Shown in pieces: positions 17,491 to 26,476 of a stretch of 64,000 nt of DNA (its first letter is position 1; each line of letters starts with the position of its first letter). Origin of the DNA: Acrocarpospora pleiomorpha (GTDB lineage: Bacteria; Actinomycetota; Actinomycetes; Streptosporangiales; Streptosporangiaceae); the NCBI RefSeq assembly GCF_009687885.1, contig NZ_BLAF01000013.1:28285-92284 (forward strand). Direction: 5' to 3'. Position numbers and translations under genes: made by a program. The notes under the pieces were generated by a model. The model saw only the letters and a list, made by a program, of their open reading frames with translations, had not been told where the DNA came from and did not search any database.

Positions 17491-17966
17491 GCTTGATGTG
17501 GCACGTTCCGGCACGCGGCCCGCGTTGGCCCCGACAGGAAGGCGAGGTCCCTAATGTCAGGCGTCCTCATCAGCGCGAAGACCGACGCCGACCTTGAGAG
17601 GTCGACCCAGATCGCCCGGGAGGGCATGAGCGTCGCCGAGCTTCTCGAACTCGGCGCGGCCCGTGCCCCTGATCATGGCGGGCCAAGCCCTGGGTCAAGA
17701 ACTACGACCGGTCGGAAGACTCGCCGGCATTTCTGATCCACTCCGCCTGGGGTCAACCAGCACGCAGACCGACCCCGCAGGCAGCCCCAAAGCCCCTTCA
17801 CATATGACACAAATCACAGCTCGGCCACCCCACCGGAGCGATACGCAAGCCCATCTTGAAGTCCACCATCACCTCGAACCACGCCCCTATCAGGCGATTT
17901 GACACTAAGGCGGCAACTCGCCACCCTCCATCCACCCGAAACGATCACGTCCTCCCGGGGGAACCG
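17491..17966. other. Decayed region with possible 60-residue gene
   Basis: A ribosome-site-like AGGAAGGCGAGG precedes an ATG at 17554 with a 60-residue frame (to 17736) beginning MSGVLISAKTDADLERS, which has a plausible N-terminal half and then turns into low-quality basic sequence. It may be the start of a small gene cut by a frameshift near 17660. The rest of the stretch shows nothing recognisable. Confidence 0.3.
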
Positions 17967-18611
17967 ATGCAGCACCCTGACCTCGACCGCGTCATGAGCG
18001 GCCTCGCCTGGATCCGCGACGCCCGCGAGAACCTCCTGGAGGCCCTCTACCCCGGCACCCCCGTGCCCGCTCAACCCCTCGACCCGCTCGGGCTCGACCT
18101 CCAGGCCCTCCGTGACGCCGAGGCCCGTGTGGAGTGCATGGAGCGCTCGGAGACCACCCTGGGCGAGTCGCCCGCCCCGATCCGCCTCGACGTTTTCGAC
18201 GTCCTGGTGGACATCACCCGCCGCGCCTACCTCAACGCCTGGGCCGTCCATCAGGCCAGCGGCCATCCATGGCTCTACAGCCCCGACTCGACCATCACCG
18301 ACCCACAGCCGTGGCTCGGCTACATCCACTTCGGCATCAACCAGCTAGGCCACGAGGAGAAGCACCACTGGCTCGTTGACGAGATCGGCCGCAACGCCGA
18401 CGAACTCATCTCCCGCATCATCCGCGTCCTCGGCCTCATCCACGACGGGCAGACCATCGCGGCACGTGTCCCTGGTGTCAGGGCGAGTCCACCTGGCGGG
18501 TCCGCGCCCTTCCGGGCGGCCCGGGGCGCGATCGTGTGTGAGTCGGGCACATGTGAGGCCTCGACGAGCAAGTGGTGGTGGAGGAGGCCAGTGTGGCCGA
18601 TCAAGGAGTGA
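17967..18611 (+). CDS. Hypothetical protein, altered C-terminus
   Basis: The ATG at 17967 follows GGGGGAACCG. The N-terminal 170 residues look well conserved in style: HPDLDRVMSGLAWIRDAREN, a Pro-rich turn, VDITRRAYLNAWAVHQ and NQLGHEEKHHWLVDEIG, with repeated His and Asp that might bind metal. After about residue 170 (near 18480) the sequence becomes Pro/Gly/Arg-rich and Trp-rich, unlike a normal end, suggesting a frameshift or fusion to non-coding sequence. No family is recognised. Such proteins are typical of actinomycete mobile-element gene content. Confidence 0.45.
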   Translation: MQHPDLDRVMSGLAWIRDARENLLEALYPGTPVPAQPLDPLGLDLQALRDAEARVECMERSETTLGESPAPIRLDVFDVLVDITRRAYLNAWAVHQASGHPWLYSPDSTITDPQPWLGYIHFGINQLGHEEKHHWLVDEIGRNADELISRIIRVLGLIHDGQTIAARVPGVRASPPGGSAPFRAARGAIVCESGTCEASTSKWWWRRPVWPIKE

Positions 18612-18667
18612 GGGGTCCTGGCGAAGCGCCTGCGCGCGGACGGTCCGGATGCGGCAGGATCGGGCGC

Positions 18668-19107
18668 GTGAGCGTTCCAGACTGGGTCGAATGGGTCAAC
18701 GCGGTCGGCACCATTACCGCCGCTGCGATCGCGGCCGGCGCCTACGTACAGTCCGTCCGGTCGAGCGCAGCCAACGAGCGGGCTCTAGTTCGAGAACGCC
18801 GCATCAATTTCGAGTTGGACAAACTTGGCGAGATCGCCGAGGCGATCACTAGCTTCGATCTAGGTGGCAGTTCCTACCGTCTTATCGGGCTCAGAGTGGA
18901 ATGCTGCCCCCGGATGAATTCCCGCTTCTAAGGGCCACGTTGGGCTACCCGGCCACACCTCAAGCAAGGGCGTTCGTCGAAAAGAAGACCGAAAACATAG
19001 CTGGCAGCGGGCAGACCCGCTGGGACGTTATGAGTGCGGACTTAACTATTGAATTCCTCGTAGCGATGCGCAAGCGCATAAACGACCGCGGGAGCAGCAA
19101 ACTCTGA
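18668..19107 (+). pseudogene. Small membrane-anchored protein, frameshifted
   Basis: Frame 1 (from the GTG at 18668) has VNAVGTITAAAIAAGAYV as a single membrane segment, then a charged helix ERALVRERRINFELDKLGEI. At about 18895 the reading switches to frame 2, which continues with PPDEFPLLRATLG to the stop at 19107. A relic of the same tail lies at 4471-4674. One lost base explains the break; two overlapping genes cannot be excluded. The product would be a membrane-tethered helical protein of unknown role. Confidence 0.5.
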
Positions 19108-19133
19108 ATCAGGCACGCGTACAGTAGCGGGGA

Positions 19134-19372
19134 TGGCACGACCAACGTCCAGATGAAGGCCGAGGCTTCTGGGCAAGGTCGGGTGTATCAGGCAGGCGCG
19201 ATCAGACCTTCAACGAGCGGTGAACGCACCATCGGCCGATCAGGGCGGGGATACCTCCATCCGGCTGGAAGGCACGGCAACAGGCGATGGCCGGGTATAC
19301 CAGGCCGCCCGTGACCAGACCATCAACCAGATGGTGCTGCCGGCCGTGGCGCTACGGCCGGTGGAGCAGGTC
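19134..19372 (+). pseudogene. Remnant with two VYQA(G/A)RDQ amyloid-like motifs
   Basis: Two motifs occur 120 bases apart in different frames. Copy 1 reads EASGQGRVYQAG and then, one base out of frame, RDQTFNER. Copy 2 reads GTATGDGRVYQAARDQTIN. This resembles the actinobacterial amyloid-signalling motif class (RHIM-like, core V-Y-Q-A-G-R-D-Q) found at N-termini of NLR-type NTPases and of small effector proteins. The domains these motifs would normally serve are gone: the second copy runs into the 92-bp repeat at 19379. The motif family is recalled from the literature and not checked here. Confidence 0.45.
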
Positions 19373-19378
19373 GGGAGC

Positions 19379-19470
19379 GAAGCGGTATAAGCACAAGAAC
19401 GACTTGCTGGATGAGTTCATAACCAGGGGATTATGTGATGCTCGATAGCGGCCCTGTGCCCGGGCTCGAG
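19379..19470 (+). repeat. 92-bp inverted repeat, left copy
   Basis: It begins GAAGCGGTATAAGCACAAGA and ends CCCGGGCTCGAG. The right copy at 27890-27981 is the reverse complement with four differences in 92 bases. Translated, it reads KRYKHK, then DLLDEFITRGLC. Sequence on both outer sides is unrelated, so the ends are sharp. The pair brackets an 8.4-kb segment and probably comes from copies of one insertion sequence. Confidence 0.75.
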
Positions 19471-19486
19471 CCCTGGTCGTACGCCT

Positions 19487-19954
19487 CTAACGGAGGGTGC
19501 CGTCGAAGATCGCCTGATTTCCCCGCTGCCAGTGTGGAAACTGCTCGACCTTGGTGATCCGCCACCCTCGATCCCGGACCAAGTGGTACTCGTAGTAACC
19601 GACCTGCTGCTGGAACTCACCGTCAGTCGCCCCCGCGAGGTAGTGAGTCGCATTCAGCGTCGACCAGACAACCGCGCTGTCGCCGTCGATGGTCACCTGG
19701 TGGTTCGCACTGATGTGTTGAGTGGCCGTGTAGGACTCGAACGCGCGCCGGAGCACCGTGATGACCTCGGGAAGCTCGAGGCGCACCCACCGGCCTGTCC
19801 TGATCGTGTTGAGCTCGATCTCGTCCACGAAGCAGCTCGCCAAGTCATCCCAACGACGTCGATCGATGCTGACGGCGAACTTGCACACGACGTCGATGAT
19901 GGAGGTTCGGTCCAGCAGGGTGTTCAACTGCTCCTGAACAGACTTGTCCGACAT
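19487..19954 (-). CDS. SnoaL/NTF2-like protein (nuclear transport factor 2 fold)
   Basis: 156 residues from the ATG at 19954, which has GGAG eight bases upstream. The pattern is DVVCKFAVSIDRRRWDDLASCFVDE (shortened: helix then D-D-L-F), a His pair in THYLAG, and a final strand YYEYHLVRDRGWRITKVEQ. This is the SnoaL_4-like group used by ring-hydroxylating dioxygenase small subunits, dehydratases and epimerases. A paralogue lies at 30834-31304. It is transcribed away from the SDR gene at 20176, so a shared divergent promoter is likely. The reaction is unknown. Confidence 0.7.
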   Translation of the reverse strand: MSDKSVQEQLNTLLDRTSIIDVVCKFAVSIDRRRWDDLASCFVDEIELNTIRTGRWVRLELPEVITVLRRAFESYTATQHISANHQVTIDGDSAVVWSTLNATHYLAGATDGEFQQQVGYYEYHLVRDRGWRITKVEQFPHWQRGNQAIFDGTLR

Positions 19955-20175
19955 GCCTCTGTCTCCTTCGCCGACTTCGCCGGCCCGCAACTCTGGGCGG
20001 CACAGGGACTGCTGTGCCTGCTTCCGTCTCATCTCGTCGTGAGGGTCACGTATCCAACCTCATGCTAAGACGCTCGGATCGCAGTCGTTCACCCCGTTCT
20101 GGTGGCAGGAATCGTCTCGACGTCGGCCTCCGCGACCCGGACGCTCAGAACTGACCAGATGAACGGAGCACTCAC

Positions 20176-20931
20176 ATGACTGCAATCTCGTCCGGGCCGC
20201 TGGCGGGCAGACGGGCGCTGGTGACCGGGGGCTCGCGAGGCATCGGAGCCGCGATCGTGCGCCGCCTCACAGCAGACGGCGCCCACGTTGCCTTCACGTT
20301 CAAGTCCTCGACCGCTGCCGCTGAGGACCTGTGCGCAGAGGTGCGCGAGTCGGGCGGCGTGATCGCCGCCATCGCGGCAGACAGTGCCGATCCCACCGAG
20401 GTGGGAATCGCTGTCGACAGTGCGGTCGCTGCGCTCGGTGGGTTGGACATCCTCGTCAACAACGTAGGAGCTGGACACATCGCCCCCATCGACAGCTACT
20501 CGCAGGAGAAGTTCGACGAGATGGTCGCCATCAACCTCAGTGGGACCTTTGCCTTCATCCACCACGCACTTCCTCACCTCGCCGAGGGCGCACGGATCAT
20601 CAACATCGGCAGCATCAATGCCGAGCGCGTTCAGAGCCCAGGGCTCGCGGTCTATGCGATGACAAAGGGGGCCATCGCTTCGCTGACCCGAGGAATGGCG
20701 CGCGATCTCGGCCCGCGGGGCATCACGGTGAACAACGTTCAGCCTGGACCAGTTGCCACCAGCGCCAACCCGGACGAAGGTGACCACGCCGACCTGTCTC
20801 GATCGATCATGGCCCTCGGTCGGTACGGCGCCACCGACGAGGTGGCCAGCGTGGTGAGCTTTCTCTCTGGCCCCGAGTCCGCCTATGTCACAGGCGCGAA
20901 CTGGAACGTCGATGGAGGATTCACCGTCTGA
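20176..20931 (+). CDS. SDR-family oxidoreductase
   Basis: 251 residues, classical short-chain dehydrogenase/reductase. The cofactor motif TGGSRGIG is at 17-24, the NNVG motif near 95, and the active site includes INIGS and YAMTK (Tyr and Lys near 160 and 164). An Arg and Lys after the glycine motif (R at 21, FKSS later) suit NADP(H). The C-terminal YVTGANWNVDGG is standard for 3-oxoacyl reductase-like SDRs. GGAG precedes the ATG. The next gene follows by 63 bases on the same strand, so the pair is probably an operon. The substrate, an alcohol or ketone, is unknown. Confidence 0.8.
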   Translation: MTAISSGPLAGRRALVTGGSRGIGAAIVRRLTADGAHVAFTFKSSTAAAEDLCAEVRESGGVIAAIAADSADPTEVGIAVDSAVAALGGLDILVNNVGAGHIAPIDSYSQEKFDEMVAINLSGTFAFIHHALPHLAEGARIINIGSINAERVQSPGLAVYAMTKGAIASLTRGMARDLGPRGITVNNVQPGPVATSANPDEGDHADLSRSIMALGRYGATDEVASVVSFLSGPESAYVTGANWNVDGGFTV

Positions 20932-20994
20932 GATCGTGAACCCAAGAACATCTCAAGACCACCTGACTGCTCCGTCGAAATCTGGAGGCCATGC

Positions 20995-21444
20995 ATGAGC
21001 GCAAACGACCCCGAAGCCTCGTCCCATAACCGCATGGCCACGCTGAACAGCTTCTACGATGCCGAGCAGCGCTACGTGGCGGCCGGTGGTGCCAAGGCAG
21101 GCGCGGACTTCAGCGAGATGGCGGCGCATCTGCACCCCGAGGTTATTGCGCGTCAAGGCCCTACCGTGCCGTATCCCGGTGACTGGCACGGCATCGCCGG
21201 CATCGAACGATTCTTCGCCGTGTTCACCGAGACGTGGTCGACCCTGAATCTGACGGAGATCCAGTACTTCGCCGGCGAGACGGGTCTCGCCATCCAGATG
21301 CGCATGCAGGCCACCTCCGTCGCCACAGGCAAAAGCCTGGACACCCTGGTGGGCCATTTCCTCATCTTCGAGGACGGTCTGATCCGGGAATTCAACGTCT
21401 TCTATCACGACCCCGTCCAGGTGCGGGAGGCGACGCAGCCTTAA
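20995..21444 (+). CDS. SnoaL/NTF2-like protein
   Basis: 149 residues with FYDAEQRYVAAGG, a long helix, HPEVIARQGPTVPYPG and WHGIAGIERFFAVF; the GDWHG turn and the beta-strand IQYFAGETGLAI fit a SnoaL_2-type cone fold. It resembles the protein at 30278 in sequence plan (FYDAE, then P-x-G-x-W-x-G), so the two are paralogues within the island. Such proteins act as small isomerases, hydratases or cyclases, usually by His or Asp acid-base chemistry. GGAG lies before the ATG. Confidence 0.65.
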   Translation: MSANDPEASSHNRMATLNSFYDAEQRYVAAGGAKAGADFSEMAAHLHPEVIARQGPTVPYPGDWHGIAGIERFFAVFTETWSTLNLTEIQYFAGETGLAIQMRMQATSVATGKSLDTLVGHFLIFEDGLIREFNVFYHDPVQVREATQP

Positions 21445-21669
21445 GTCGCTGGGGCGGCGCGCCTTCTTTGAGGCACCCCTCTTCCGTGTCGGCCCTACGA
21501 GAAGCGAAGTTCCAGACCTCGGCTACGTCAAGGCGAAGCCGGGCATCAGGTTCAACGCGTTCGAGCCGGGCAACTGATCTGGTGAGCGCATCGATCGACA
21601 CATCGTCATCGCCGAAGCAGCGTCCCGGGCCGGAGTTGTCTCGCGCCGCCTCGACGCCATCGGCCACGC
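21445..21669. other. Short intergenic region, convergent genes
   Basis: Lies between a rightward NTF2-like gene and a leftward SDR gene. No gene is seen; small open frames are artefacts of GC-rich sequence. No obvious terminator hairpin. Confidence 0.4.
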
Positions 21670-22362
21670 TCAGCGCATATGACTTCCTCCGTCCGTGACA
21701 AGGACTTGGCCCGTCAGAGCCTCGGCGCCTTCCGAGGCCAAAAAGGCCACCGCATGGGCGGTGTCCTCTGGGATGAGTGCTCGCTTGATCGCCTGACTCG
21801 CAATCGAGGCGTCGAGCGCTCCCTCAGCAACGACGGCTCTCGCCGCCGGAGTGTCAGTGTGGCCCGGCGCCACAGCGGTCACTGCGATGCCGCTCTCGCC
21901 GTATGAGACGGCCAGGGTGCGCACAATCCCGAGAAGCGCGGCCTTGCTCACGACGTAAGGGAGGAAAGTCTCGTTCGGTGGCATCCACTGCCCGTCCGAG
22001 GAGATGAGGATGATCCTGCCGAAGCCGCGCTCGACCATCCCCGGCACAAACGCCTGCGCCAACCAGAGCGCGGCCTCAACATTGACCGCCATCAGATTCC
22101 GCCACCGCTCCAGGTCGAGATCGGCGAGAGTCATTGGGTCGAGGTAGCCGGCGCAGTGGACGAGGACGTCGCACCGCCCGTAACGCTCCAGAACCTGTCG
22201 AGCGGCCGATTGGGTCGCCAGCGAGGAGGCCAGATCACACACCACGTCGCCACTTCGATCAAGTACGACTGTGACGTGGCCAGACGCTCGCAGCGCGGTC
22301 ACGATCGCCGATCCGATGGCTCCTGCGCCGCCTGTCACGACCGCAACACGTTGGTCGACCAT
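21670..22362 (-). CDS. SDR-family oxidoreductase
   Basis: 230 residues. TGGAGAIG is at about 10-17, and the Tyr-Lys pair in YVVSKAA at about 150, with ILISSDG as the Ser-bearing strand. DRSGDVVCDL after the second strand places an Asp at the end of strand 2, which favours NAD(H). The end TGQVLVTDGGS is typical. It may extend the ABC operon above it (permease stop at 22507, 144 bases away). Its substrate is unknown; the context suggests oxidising an imported polyol or hydroxy-compound. Confidence 0.8.
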   Translation of the reverse strand: MVDQRVAVVTGGAGAIGSAIVTALRASGHVTVVLDRSGDVVCDLASSLATQSAARQVLERYGRCDVLVHCAGYLDPMTLADLDLERWRNLMAVNVEAALWLAQAFVPGMVERGFGRIILISSDGQWMPPNETFLPYVVSKAALLGIVRTLAVSYGESGIAVTAVAPGHTDTPAARAVVAEGALDASIASQAIKRALIPEDTAHAVAFLASEGAEALTGQVLVTDGGSHMR

Positions 22363-22506
22363 GATGCATTCAACCTTCTCTCGGGCGGCGCTGATGGATC
22401 TCGCCTCCGCTGGCCGGCTTCACGCCGCCACGACGTAAGTGCCATGCCCGGGTCGACCCGCCTTTCTGTCGGCCGATCCGGGGATCCTTCCCGACGGACT
22501 TCCGAC

Positions 22507-23577
22507 TCAGGCCACTCTTCGACGGCGCGCAATGGTCGAAATGACGAGCGCGATCAGCAGCGCTGCCCCGTTGAACACATCCTGAATGTAGACCTCGGCA
22601 CCCATCTGGTTGAGACCGGTGATACCCACGCCGATCACATAGACAGCGATCACCGTCCCGGCGACGTTGTAGCGTCCCGGCCTGAAACAGGTGGCCCCGA
22701 GAAAGGCTGCAGCGAACGCCGGCAACAGCGAGCCGAGGCCGATCACTGGTGACGAACCGCCCAGACTCGTCATCGATATGCATCCCGCCACTGAGCACAG
22801 GAACCCGGCGGTGATGAAACTCTGACGGATCTGGCGGTCAGCGTTGATCCCCGACAGTCTCGCCGCCGTGGGGTTCGCGCCAACGGCGTAGGAACGGCGC
22901 CCCCACACCGTCAACTCCAGCAATACGAACAACAAGACGGCTGCTACAGCGAGATAGATGAACGGCAGGGGGACGCCGGCGACTCGCACCCTCCCCAGGT
23001 CGAGGAACCAAGCAGGCGCCGGACCAGTGATCACGTGATTCTGTGTCAACCATTCGGTGAGTCCAAGAATAAGCATGCCGGTTCCGAGAGTCGTCGTGAA
23101 CGACGGCAGGCCAAGTCGCGTGATCAATTGACCGTTGACGATCCCGATCACGACTCCGATTCCCACCACGACGACGAGCGCCAGAAGCGGGGGCCACTGA
23201 TGTTGGATCACAAGCACCGCACAAAGACTCTGTGCAAGACCGAGTTGGAATCCTGTGGACAGGTCGAAGTGGCCGGCAACGAGAGGGACGACTACGGCTA
23301 GCGCCAGCAGTCCCGTCATCGCCTGTACGGACAGGATCGTCTGCAGGTTCGATGTCGTGGCGAAGACCTGAGGATTGTTCAGGCTGAACGCCACCCAGAG
23401 GAGCACCAGGACTCCGAGCAAGGCGAATCTGGACACGAACTCGGAGACCAGGTGAGTACTCCCCCGACGTCTCGACTCTCGTGGTTCCTCACCCGCCGCC
23501 GAGTCCGCTCCGATCGCACCCTCGCGGTCGAAGACCGAGCGTGGCTGTATGTCGACACGCGTGCTTTCATCACTCAC
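22507..23577 (-). CDS. ABC transporter permease, RbsC/sugar type
   Basis: About 356 residues. Eight or more hydrophobic segments and the EAA-like NAGLPSFTTTLGTGM-type loop near 170 put it in the BPD_transp_2 group that moves sugars, polyols or autoinducer-like molecules. The GTG at 23577 is chosen because it overlaps the TGA of the upstream binding-protein gene (GTGA), giving tight coupling; the longer start at 23589 is possible. Residues 1-45 are polar and include SRRRGST before the first membrane span. It works with the ATPase at 24863 and the binding protein. Confidence 0.8.
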   Translation of the reverse strand: MSDESTRVDIQPRSVFDREGAIGADSAAGEEPRESRRRGSTHLVSEFVSRFALLGVLVLLWVAFSLNNPQVFATTSNLQTILSVQAMTGLLALAVVVPLVAGHFDLSTGFQLGLAQSLCAVLVIQHQWPPLLALVVVVGIGVVIGIVNGQLITRLGLPSFTTTLGTGMLILGLTEWLTQNHVITGPAPAWFLDLGRVRVAGVPLPFIYLAVAAVLLFVLLELTVWGRRSYAVGANPTAARLSGINADRQIRQSFITAGFLCSVAGCISMTSLGGSSPVIGLGSLLPAFAAAFLGATCFRPGRYNVAGTVIAVYVIGVGITGLNQMGAEVYIQDVFNGAALLIALVISTIARRRRVA

Positions 23578-24728
23578 TTGGTACCCCACAGTTCGCGGAA
23601 CATCGACTGGTAGTCAAACTCAATGTCCCAACCCTGCTCGAACGCTTCTTCGGGGGCGGCGCCGATGTTCTCCGCGGTCCAGATGCGCTGCGGAAGGACC
23701 CAGAACTTCTCTGCTGGCTGGCCAGCCATCAAGCGAGCGAGGCTGTCGATGGCCAGCCAAGCCGAGTAGGGAGTCGGTGACGCCAACTCGAACGCCATCT
23801 CCCCGGTCTTGATCTGGGTCATCTGCTGGGGATAGCCCGTCATCGACATGAGCTTGACGCTGCCGGTCTTCCCGGCCTGCTGAATGCCCTGCTGCATGAA
23901 ACTGACGCAACAGTCATCCGATCCCCAGATGTAGTTGATATCGGGGTGCTGCTGGAGCTGAGTCGTGACGAGCGGCGCAAGGCTCGTCCCCATGGTCGCT
24001 GCCGTGATGTCCGCCTTGTAGACGACGCAGTCGCCGCAGTCGCTGTCAAGCTTTTCGGCGATCGCCGCGGTCCGCTGCTGTACGTTCGTGAAACCCGGAA
24101 CGTCGAGCAACAGCACGTGCGCCTTGCCCCCGGAGTCGGCCGTGATCCACTCGGCAACATCGGCCCCACCCACCTTTGGGTCCGGCGCGATGTATGTGTC
24201 AACTCCCTCGACGTCGTCATCCCCCGGGGTTTGCTGAGTGAGCACGAAGGGGACGTCCTTTGCCGCCACCGACTCCATTGCGTCGCCGAAGAGGTTCGGG
24301 TCCGCCGAGACTGCGACAATGCCATCGATACCGGACGCGACCGCCTGCTTGACGGTCTGGTTCCACACCGTGGGATCCAACTTGCCGTCGATCATGTCGA
24401 CAGTCCATCCCAACGACTCTGCGACCCGCTTCTCTTCCTCTGCCTCGTTGACACACCCTTGGCCGGCGCTCCCGCAAGGCATGATCAGGATGTGCTTGCC
24501 GGTTGGCGGAGTGAACTTCTCCGTGGGGCCATCAACCTCATCGACCGGCCCCATGGCGTCCGTTACTACCGCTGACTCATCGCCGACGGCGCTGCCATTG
24601 TCTGTGCCGACGTCGTTCGAGCCCCCTGAACATGCTGCCAAGGTCAGGACGGATGCGGTTGCGATTGCTCCCCAGAGCATTGCGCCACTTCGGCGCAGAA
24701 CGCGCCCGCCTTGTCGGTTGATACTCAC
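23574..24728 (-). CDS. Sugar-type ABC substrate-binding lipoprotein
   Basis: About 385 residues from the GTG at 24728, which is preceded by GGAGG; earlier in-frame ATGs exist at 24761 and 24743. The N-terminus has a signal peptide ending in a lipobox TLAAC followed by SGGS. The rest follows the Peripla_BP_4 layout: HILIMPCGSAGQG, a hinge region with DMIDGKLDPTVWNQ, and GSDDCCVSFMQQGI. Three Cys (SDDCC and GDCV) are unusual for an exported lipoprotein. It captures the solute outside the cell for the permease. The substrate is not deducible; the set lacks the residues I would call ribose-specific. Confidence 0.75.
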   Translation of the reverse strand: MSINRQGGRVLRRSGAMLWGAIATASVLTLAACSGGSNDVGTDNGSAVGDESAVVTDAMGPVDEVDGPTEKFTPPTGKHILIMPCGSAGQGCVNEAEEEKRVAESLGWTVDMIDGKLDPTVWNQTVKQAVASGIDGIVAVSADPNLFGDAMESVAAKDVPFVLTQQTPGDDDVEGVDTYIAPDPKVGGADVAEWITADSGGKAHVLLLDVPGFTNVQQRTAAIAEKLDSDCGDCVVYKADITAATMGTSLAPLVTTQLQQHPDINYIWGSDDCCVSFMQQGIQQAGKTGSVKLMSMTGYPQQMTQIKTGEMAFELASPTPYSAWLAIDSLARLMAGQPAEKFWVLPQRIWTAENIGAAPEEAFEQGWDIEFDYQSMFRELWGTK

Positions 24729-24799
24729 CGTTGTGCCCTCCATCTTGTTAGAAGAATTCACGCGTGGACGACCCGAAGTCGCATCTGTGGGATCCTGAC

Positions 24800-24819
24800 C
24801 ACGTCGTCACAACGACGTG
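24800..24819. promoter_or_regulatory. Perfect palindrome inside the ABC operon
   Basis: CACGTCGT, spacer CACA, and ACGACGTG, in the 134-base gap between the ATPase stop and the binding-protein start. Its CGTCG half is shared with the palindrome at 26510 upstream of the ATPase gene, so the same regulator may bind both, or it may act as an attenuation hairpin. Confidence 0.45.
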
Positions 24820-24862
24820 CATCGCGGACTGCTGTGTCAAGAGAGTCGTGACTGAACCCGAT

Positions 24863-26476
24863 TCACGACCTGGCTTGGTCTTCCAAGGAACGTCCGGTTC
24901 CCGGCAGACGAGTGGTCGGCGCGACTGCGTAGCTCGCCTCGGCCAGCCGGTCTGCGCTTACTTCCCTGGCATCGGGGAACTCCGCGGCAATCAATCCGTG
25001 GCTAAGCACGAGCACGCGGTGAGACTGAGCGGCCACCTCTTCGAAATCGGTGCTAATCAGCAGCACTGCCGTGCCTGCGTCAGCTGCCTCATGGATGAGG
25101 TCATAGAGGACCTCCCGAGACCCAATGTCGACCCCCGCGGTCGGATCCTCCAGCACTGCGATCTCCGGGCGGTCCGCAAGCGCGCGTGCGAAGACGATCT
25201 TCTGTTGATTGCCGCCGCTGAGCTCTGAGACGTCGCGATCGGCTCGATCTCGCGGAACCACGCCAAACGCTTCGCACGTTCGAAGCACGGCTTGCGTCTC
25301 GCGACCAGGACTTCGGAATCCAGCGCGCGACCAGGCCCCGAACGCTCGGCGAGTGGGGAGCAGGTTCTCTCGCAAGGCAAGGCCGGTGATGATGCCCTCG
25401 CGCTGACGATCACCTGGCACGACCGCACACCCGCGGCTTGCCAGAGCCTCGGGACGACCGAGCGGGAGCCCTCGGCCGTTCAACTCGGCCGTTCCGCCGG
25501 TTGGCTTGTACGCCCCGGCGAATGTCTGCGCGAGTTCTCGCGTACCGCTGCCAACCAGGCCGCAGATCCCGAGTACCTCGCCGGCGTGAACGTCGAAGGA
25601 GATCGGTCCGGTCATCACGTCTGTGGTCAGGTCACGGACAACCAGCTTTGGTACGCGTCCGTGAGCCGAGTCGTCTTGTGGTCGCGCGCGCCGGCGAGAT
25701 GCGCGGACTTCGGCTCCAACGATGTGCCGGACCAGGGCGTCGTGAGAGAGATCGCTCATCGCCGCCGTCACTACCTTCTTGCCATTGCGCAGCACTGTGA
25801 CTCGGTCGACCAGTCCGGTCAGCTCGTCGAGCCGGTGCGTGACGTACAGGAAGGCCGCGCCGCCGCGACGCATGCTTCTGAGCGAGCGCGACAACCGCTC
25901 GACCTCAGGCTTGGGAAGGCTGGCGCTAACCTCGTCCAGGATGACGATGCGGGGCTCCAGCGCAAGTGCGCGAGCGACCGCACACAGCACCTGCTCGTCC
26001 CTCGAGAGCGAGCTGACCATGCGGTCCGGAGCGAACTCGGCGCCGATAGTCGCGAGCACGCGAGCCACCCGAGCGGACGTGGCGCGACTGCTGACGAGAC
26101 CGAACCGCTTCTCGTAGCCCAACTGCAGAGCAATGTTGTCCGCGACGCTGATGTCCTCCACGAGGCCGAGGTCCTGGTGTACGAACGCGATCCCTGCTGC
26201 CCTGGCGGCCTCGGGGTCATGGCCGTGCCCGTGGGCGGACTCCAGTGGCACACCGTGGACCTCAATGCTGCCCGAGTCCAGGCTGTAGACACCGGCGAGG
26301 ATCTTGATGAGGGTCGATTTTCCGGCTCCGTTCGCACCCAGGAGAGCGTGGATCTCCCCCGGCGCGACGTCGAACGAGACGCCTTGCAGCACTTCGCTCT
26401 GCCCGAACCGCTTGGTCAATCCCGAGAACCGGAGAGCCGGGGGCTCAAGGGCCCAATCAGCACTTGCCTCGCTCAT
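24863..26476 (-). CDS. Sugar ABC transporter ATP-binding protein (double NBD)
   Basis: 537 residues with two nucleotide-binding domains, as in RbsA/MglA. NBD1 has Walker A GANGAGKST (47-55) and Walker B RIVILDEVSA, but its signature reads SLSRDEQ, a weak version of LSGGQ. NBD2 has a degenerate Walker A (GLVGSGTRE) and a good signature LSGGNQQK with EIAVLEDPTAGVD. This is the usual asymmetry of the family. It energises uptake through the permease and binding protein downstream. It is the first gene of the leftward operon; a palindrome lies just upstream of its start. Confidence 0.85.
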   Translation of the reverse strand: MSEASADWALEPPALRFSGLTKRFGQSEVLQGVSFDVAPGEIHALLGANGAGKSTLIKILAGVYSLDSGSIEVHGVPLESAHGHGHDPEAARAAGIAFVHQDLGLVEDISVADNIALQLGYEKRFGLVSSRATSARVARVLATIGAEFAPDRMVSSLSRDEQVLCAVARALALEPRIVILDEVSASLPKPEVERLSRSLRSMRRGGAAFLYVTHRLDELTGLVDRVTVLRNGKKVVTAAMSDLSHDALVRHIVGAEVRASRRRARPQDDSAHGRVPKLVVRDLTTDVMTGPISFDVHAGEVLGICGLVGSGTRELAQTFAGAYKPTGGTAELNGRGLPLGRPEALASRGCAVVPGDRQREGIITGLALRENLLPTRRAFGAWSRAGFRSPGRETQAVLRTCEAFGVVPRDRADRDVSELSGGNQQKIVFARALADRPEIAVLEDPTAGVDIGSREVLYDLIHEAADAGTAVLLISTDFEEVAAQSHRVLVLSHGLIAAEFPDAREVSADRLAEASYAVAPTTRLPGTGRSLEDQARS

